Made by a program: the position numbers and the translations under genes. The notes under the pieces are model-generated. The model was not told where the DNA came from. It was given only the letters and a program-made list of their open reading frames with translations, and ran no database searches. Positions 5,525 to 8,719 of a stretch of DNA of 8,719 nucleotides are shown piece by piece. The DNA lies in the NCBI GenBank assembly GCA_934590355.1, contig CAKTOX010000043.1, forward strand, positions 1 to 8,719, read 5' to 3'. Origin of the DNA: an uncultured Oscillospiraceae bacterium (lineage in GTDB: Bacteria > Bacillota > Clostridia > Oscillospirales > Oscillospiraceae). Numbering within the stretch: the first letter of the stretch is position 1; each line of letters begins with the position of its first letter.

Positions 5525-6631
5525 ATGATCGAATTTGAAGAATATAAAGGTAAGCTCAATTCACTCAAGCCGACGCTTGACGGTCTGCGCGAGGCGCTGC
5601 ATCTCGAGCCGGCGGAAAAGGAGATCGAGGAGCTTGAGGGTCAGAGCGCGCGCGACGGCTTCTGGAACGACGTTGAAAATTCTCAGCGCGTGCAGAAGCG
5701 TCTCAAGCAGCTCAAGGGCAAGGTCGAGAACTATCAGAGGCTCTGCTCGGGCTGGGACGATCTTATGACACTGTGCGAGATGGCGATCGAGGAGGACGAC
5801 GATTCGATGCTGCCTGAGCTTCAGAGCGAGTTTGCCGCGTTCGAGAAAAAGCTCGAGGAGACCCGTCTCGGCACCCTGCTCACGGGCGAATACGACGCAA
5901 ACAACGCCATCCTCACCTTCCACGCGGGCGCGGGCGGCACCGAGGCGCAGGACTGGACGCAGATGCTCTACCGTATGTACAACATGTGGGCAGACCGCCA
6001 CGGCTACAGCGTCAAGCTCATGGACCTGCTTGACGGCGACGAGGCGGGAATAAAGAGCGCGACCATCATGATCGAGGGCGAAAACGCCTACGGCTTCCTC
6101 AAGAGCGAGCACGGCATCCACCGTCTCGTGCGCATCTCCCCCTTTGACTCCTCCGGACGCCGCCACACCTCCTTCTCCGCAGTCGAGGTCATGCCCGAGA
6201 TAACCGATGACAACGAGATCGAGCTGCGCGACGAGGACATCAAGATGGACGTTTACCGCTCCTCCGGCGCGGGCGGTCAGAAGGTCAACAAGACCTCCTC
6301 CGCCGTCCGCCTGACCCACCTGCCAACAGGCATCGTCGTGTCCTCTCAGGTCGAGCGAAGCCACTTCCAGAACCTCGAAAACTGCCGCAATATGCTGCGT
6401 GCGCGTCTTGCCGAGATCAAGGAGCGCGAGCATCTTGAAAAGATAAGCGACATCAAGGGCGTTCAGCAGAAGATCGAATGGGGCAGTCAGATCCGCTCCT
6501 ACGTTTTCATGCCCTACACCCTCGCAAAGGACCACCGCACCGGCTTTGAAAACGGCAACATCCAGAACGTCATGGACGGCGACATCGACGGCTTCATAAA
6601 CGCCTTCCTCGCAATGAAGGCGGCAAACTGA
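5525..6631 (+). CDS. prfB: Peptide chain release factor 2
   Basis: Class I release factor that reads UGA and UAA in the ribosomal A site and releases the finished protein. The 368-residue protein shows the RF2 anticodon-like motif SPF (205-207) within RISPFDSSGRRHTSFSAVEV, and the catalytic GGQ (250-252) within SSGAGGQKVNKTSSAVRLTH; both sit at the same residue numbers as in E. coli RF2. A coiled-coil N-terminal domain occupies about residues 1-115. ATG 5525 is chosen because AAGGA (5512-5516) lies 8 nt upstream and the promoter -10 box at 5488-5493 excludes the longer in-frame start. Unlike most bacterial prfB genes there is no in-frame UGA or CUU-UGA slippery site near codon 25; the frame runs through as ALHLEP. 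The gene ends with tandem stops TGA TAA, the first being RF2's own codon. Confidence 0.97.
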   Translation: MIEFEEYKGKLNSLKPTLDGLREALHLEPAEKEIEELEGQSARDGFWNDVENSQRVQKRLKQLKGKVENYQRLCSGWDDLMTLCEMAIEEDDDSMLPELQSEFAAFEKKLEETRLGTLLTGEYDANNAILTFHAGAGGTEAQDWTQMLYRMYNMWADRHGYSVKLMDLLDGDEAGIKSATIMIEGENAYGFLKSEHGIHRLVRISPFDSSGRRHTSFSAVEVMPEITDDNEIELRDEDIKMDVYRSSGAGGQKVNKTSSAVRLTHLPTGIVVSSQVERSHFQNLENCRNMLRARLAEIKEREHLEKISDIKGVQQKIEWGSQIRSYVFMPYTLAKDHRTGFENGNIQNVMDGDIDGFINAFLAMKAAN

Positions 6632-6636
6632 TAAAC

Positions 6637-6689
6637 AAAAACGCAGCACCCGCAGGACGATTTACTCATCCTGCGGGCGTTTTCGTTTT
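6637..6689. terminator. Bidirectional terminator between prfB and the TtcA-like gene
   Basis: CCCGCAGGA (6649-6657) pairs perfectly with TCCTGCGGG (6669-6677) around an 11-nt loop. CGTTTTCGTTTT follows on the + strand, and an A-rich run (6637-6641) precedes it, which serves as the T-run for the opposite strand. It ends both convergent genes. Confidence 0.85.
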
Positions 6690-6730
6690 AGTTTCAAGAG
6701 TTGACGGGAGCAGGCTCGTGCCACCTGTCG

Positions 6731-7459
6731 TCAGCTCAAGCCCCAGCCTGCTAAGGGCAGGCGCTGCATCGCGCCGAAGACCTTGCTCTTCATGTCGGGA
6801 TACTCGACGGAGAGGGTTTTTATGAGCTTTTTTATCTCGTAGCGCTTGCTCGCCTTGTCCTGCGGGCAGGGGTTTTCGACAACGGGAATGTCGAGCGCCT
6901 GCGCCACATTTATTATCTTCTGCTCTCCGGCATAGATCATCGGGCGTATCTGCGTGACGCCGCTGCGGTCCATGAAGGTCACGGGTCTGAAGCAGCTCAG
7001 CCGCCCCTCGAACAGCAGGCTCATGAGAAACGTCTCGACCGCGTCGTCAAAGTGATGACCCAGCGCGAGCTTGGATATGCCCCTCTCGCGTATCGCGTCG
7101 TTGAGCGCGCCGCGGCGCATTTTCGCGCAAAGCGAGCAGGGATTAGCCTCCTTGCGCACGTCGAAAACTATCTCCTTGATGTCGGTTTTCAGGCAGGTAT
7201 AGGGTATGCCGAGCTCCGAGCACATTTCGCGCACGGGCGTGAAATCCATGCCGTCAAAGCCGAGCTCGATCGTGATCGCCTCGACCTCGAAGTGCTTGGG
7301 ATAGTAGCTTTGCAGGTGCTTGAGCGCAAGCAGCAGCAGCATGCTGTCCTTGCCGCCGGACACGCCCACGGCGATCCTGTCGCCCTCCTGTATCATGTTG
7401 TAGTCGTCAACCGCCTTGCGGATAATGCCGCTGAATTCGTTCAGAGCTCTGATGTCCAT
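6731..7459 (-). CDS. ttcA: TtcA-like PP-loop tRNA 2-thiolation enzyme
   Basis: Cytoplasmic ATP-dependent enzyme of the TtcA/TilS superfamily, likely adding sulfur to a tRNA base (2-thiocytidine 32 in the named family). The 242-residue protein has the ATP pyrophosphatase PP-loop SGGKDS (34-39), the conserved LGHHFDDAVETF (133-144), the cysteine pair C108-S-L-C111 and a third cysteine in NPCPQD (C198). TtcA proteins use the three corresponding cysteines to hold an iron-sulfur cluster. ATG 7459 is preferred over the upstream in-frame start at 7549. GGGAG (7467-7471) lies 7 nt before it, and the extra 30 residues are not conserved-looking. It is divergent from rplM and convergent with prfB. No clear promoter could be found. 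The exact tRNA target is not proven: in Firmicutes such proteins are annotated by similarity. Confidence 0.85.
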   Translation of the reverse strand: MDIRALNEFSGIIRKAVDDYNMIQEGDRIAVGVSGGKDSMLLLLALKHLQSYYPKHFEVEAITIELGFDGMDFTPVREMCSELGIPYTCLKTDIKEIVFDVRKEANPCSLCAKMRRGALNDAIRERGISKLALGHHFDDAVETFLMSLLFEGRLSCFRPVTFMDRSGVTQIRPMIYAGEQKIINVAQALDIPVVENPCPQDKASKRYEIKKLIKTLSVEYPDMKSKVFGAMQRLPLAGWGLS

Positions 7460-7517
7460 AGCTTTTCTCCCGCGAAATATAAAAATGAAATTCAGCTTCG
7501 GGCAGCTTTTGAGAGCA

Positions 7518-7535
7518 TTTGCGAGATTTTGCGAG
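7518..7535. repeat. Paired TTTGCGAG repeat in the ttcA-rplM gap
   Basis: TTTGCGAG occurs at 7518-7525 and again at 7528-7535, ten bases (one helical turn) apart, between the divergent ttcA and rplM starts. It could be a binding site on one face of the helix, or chance in a low-complexity stretch. Confidence 0.3.
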
Positions 7536-7562
7536 TTTACGCTGCGCAAATTAAAATAACCG

Positions 7563-7591
7563 TTGACACTGCCCCGTTGCTGTGGTATAAA
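7563..7591 (+). promoter_or_regulatory. rplM-rpsI promoter
   Basis: A perfect TTGACA (7563-7568), a 17-nt spacer and TATAAA (7586-7591, five of six matches). This is a near-consensus promoter as expected for ribosomal protein genes. Transcription would start near 7598. Confidence 0.88.
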
Positions 7592-7600
7592 AATATAGCA

Positions 7601-7631
7601 CGCTATTTTTAATGTAGATATTTTAATAGCG
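7601..7631 (+). promoter_or_regulatory. Hairpin at the 5' end of the rplM leader
   Basis: CGCTATT (7601-7607) pairs with AATAGCG (7625-7631) around a 17-nt AT-rich loop, starting almost at the predicted transcription start. The leader is about 84 nt. Many Firmicutes carry an L13 leader RNA before rplM through which L13 controls its own operon. I cannot show that this hairpin matches that family; it may only be a 5' stabilising stem. Confidence 0.4.
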
Positions 7632-7681
7632 CCCCGTTAAAAAGTCAAAGTATTATTTAATTTTAATTTGGAGGCACGAAT

Positions 7682-8110
7682 ATGTCCACGACCATGCTTA
7701 CCAAGGAGACCGTTGAAAGAAAATGGTACGTCCTTGACGCAGCAGGCAAGCCCCTCGGCAAGACCGCTGCTGTTGCCGCCGATCTGCTTCGCGGCAAGCT
7801 CAAGACCACTTATACTCCCCACGTCGATTGCGGCGATTACGTCATCATCATCAACGCTAAGGACGCAGTCCTCACCGGAAAGAAGCTCGAGCAGAAGTAC
7901 TACCGTACTCACTCCGGCTGGGTCGGCGGCCTGAAGGAGACCCAGTACAAGCACCTGATGGCAAACCGTCCGGAGCTGGCAATGCGCCTGGCTGTCCGCG
8001 GCATGCTGCAGAAGAACACCATCGCTCAGTGGCAGCTCAAGCGTCTGCGCGTTTTCGCCGGCGCAGAGCACACCCACGCAGCTCAGAAGCCCGAAGTTTG
8101 GGATCGTTAA
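7682..8110 (+). CDS. rplM: 50S ribosomal protein L13
   Basis: Large-subunit protein bound to 23S rRNA, needed early in 50S assembly. The 142-residue length is normal. Typical segments are visible: KWYVLDAAGKPLGKTAAVAA, YTPHVDCGDYVIIINA, RTHSGWVGGLK, AVRGMLQKNT and AGAEHTHAAQKPEVW. Slight departures from the usual MLPKN..LGR and HPHAAQ patterns occur (MLQKN..IAQ, HTHAAQ). The start at 7682 is supported by GGAGG (7670-7674) 7 nt upstream; the next in-frame ATG (7694) is too far. It is the first gene of the classic rplM-rpsI pair, 15 nt ahead of rpsI. Confidence 0.97.
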   Translation: MSTTMLTKETVERKWYVLDAAGKPLGKTAAVAADLLRGKLKTTYTPHVDCGDYVIIINAKDAVLTGKKLEQKYYRTHSGWVGGLKETQYKHLMANRPELAMRLAVRGMLQKNTIAQWQLKRLRVFAGAEHTHAAQKPEVWDR

Positions 8111-8125
8111 TAGGAGGAAGAGAAT

Positions 8126-8536
8126 ATGGCAACTTATAAGTGCAAAAGACCGTACATGTACGGCACCGGCCGCAGAAAGAGCTCTGTCGCCCGCGTACAC
8201 CTCATCCCCAACGGCACCGGCGTTATCACCATCAACGGCCGTGATATCGACGATTACTTCGGTCTCGAGACCCTGAAGCTCATCGTTCGTCAGCCCCTGG
8301 TCACCACCGGCACCGTCGGTAAGGTCGACATCGAGGCAACCGTCGCAGGCGGCGGCGTTTCCGGTCAGGCCGGCGCTATCCGTCACGGCATCTCCCGCGC
8401 ACTGCTCCTCGTTGACGAGAGCTACCGCGCATCTCTCAAGGCCGCAGGCTTCCTGACCCGCGACCCGAGAATGAAGGAGCGTAAGAAGTACGGTCTCAAA
8501 GCAGCCCGTCGCGCACCCCAGTTCTCCAAGCGCTGA
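8126..8536 (+). CDS. rpsI: 30S ribosomal protein S9
   Basis: Small-subunit head protein whose basic C-terminal tail reaches the P-site tRNA. It carries GTGRRKSSVARVHL near the N-terminus, the central GGGVSGQAGAIRHGISRALL, RDPRMKERKKYG, and the invariant tail ending in QFSKR. At 136 residues it is a few longer than the usual 128-130, with a short N-terminal extension (ATYKCKRPYMY). AGGAGG (8112-8117) lies 8 nt before the start, in the short gap after rplM, so both come from one transcript that ends at the terminator just downstream. Confidence 0.97.
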   Translation: MATYKCKRPYMYGTGRRKSSVARVHLIPNGTGVITINGRDIDDYFGLETLKLIVRQPLVTTGTVGKVDIEATVAGGGVSGQAGAIRHGISRALLLVDESYRASLKAAGFLTRDPRMKERKKYGLKAARRAPQFSKR

Positions 8537-8555
8537 TCGGGACCTCAAAATGCTC

Positions 8556-8596
8556 AAAACCCTGGAAACTCAACGGTTTCCGGGGTTTTTCCTTTT
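8556..8596 (+). terminator. rplM-rpsI terminator
   Basis: AAAACCC (8556-8562) pairs with GGGTTTT (8583-8589) and GGAAAC (8564-8569) with GTTTCC (8576-8581), with one U-G pair between (8563/8582) and a 6-nt loop. T-rich sequence (TTTTTCCTTTTT) follows. It lies 20 nt after the rpsI stop. Confidence 0.9.
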
Positions 8597-8647
8597 TGAT
8601 TCCGCTGTTCCCCTTTGAGGAAATTTGATGCTCTCTATCCCGTTTTT

Positions 8648-8711
8648 AATGGGTTAACCATAGGGGAAAACCGGGTTTGGAGCGATGAATGGGTTAAAAA
8701 ATAGGGGAAAA
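8648..8711. repeat. Imperfect direct repeat, 40-bp period
   Basis: Two copies of a unit of the form ATGGGTTAA-(2-3 nt)-ATAGGGGAAAA occur at 8648-8670 and 8688-8711, differing only in the middle bases and one indel. The first copy contains the palindrome GGTTAACC. After the second copy GGGGA (8704-8708) can pair with TCCCC (8712-8716). The array may continue beyond the window edge. No gene overlaps it. Confidence 0.55.
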
Positions 8712-8719
8712 TCCCCCTC

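Noticed and set aside
5561..6649. A 362-codon open frame on the - strand across prfB
   Set aside because: It mirrors the prfB codons, encodes a low-complexity Leu/Val/Asp-rich product and has no ribosome binding site; RF2 on the + strand is certain.
7637..8557. A 306-codon open frame on the - strand across rplM and rpsI
   Set aside because: It is the antisense shadow of two certain ribosomal protein genes with strong codon bias.
1..8719. tRNA, rRNA, CRISPR arrays, transposase or integrase genes
   Set aside because: No tRNA-like cloverleaf, regularly spaced repeat array or recombinase motif could be seen on either strand.

Overview
The window reads as a chromosomal segment of a Gram-positive, low-to-medium-GC Firmicute, most likely a gut-type Clostridia (Oscillospiraceae/Ruminococcaceae-like). 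This is inferred from strong AGGAGG-type ribosome binding sites, sigma-A-type promoters (TTGACA/TATAAT), compact T-tailed terminators, an rplM-rpsI pair and a prfB gene. No 16S or other decisive marker is present. Most of the window is GC-rich; the first ~1.88 kb is visibly poorer in GC.

Layout: (1) 1-1876, + strand: a MarR-type regulator and a 12-helix MFS transporter behind a good promoter, in a different base composition. They abut, without a gap, the last ~40 codons of an otherwise missing GC-rich gene (to 2000), which suggests a transferred cassette that removed the front of that gene. (2) 2050-5117, - strand: a tightly coupled three-gene metal (copper) operon. It encodes an unrecognised four-helix membrane protein, a P1B-type copper ATPase, and an HMA domain fused to a TauE/SafE (DsbD_2-like) membrane domain. 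The operon starts from a TTGACA-N17-TATTTT promoter directly followed by a 40-bp two-layer dyad that looks like a TetR-type operator. No TetR gene lies in the window. (3) 5204-5524: intergenic DNA with a strong + strand terminator that serves no visible gene (possible small RNA), then the prfB promoter. (4) 5525-6631, + strand: prfB (release factor 2) without the usual programmed frameshift. (5) 6731-7459, - strand: a TtcA-like PP-loop tRNA thiolation enzyme, convergent with prfB across a shared bidirectional terminator. (6) 7563-8596, + strand: promoter, leader hairpin, rplM, rpsI and terminator. (7) 8596-8719: non-coding sequence with an imperfect direct repeat.

The most unusual observation is the copper ATPase. 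All transport-domain and phosphorylation-domain motifs are intact, yet the whole nucleotide-binding (N) domain is absent: only about 11 residues separate DKTGT from the DPLRED segment. The metal-binding HMA domain has also been moved to the neighbouring TauE/SafE-like protein. The operon therefore encodes either a decayed pump or an unusual split or minimal copper-handling system.
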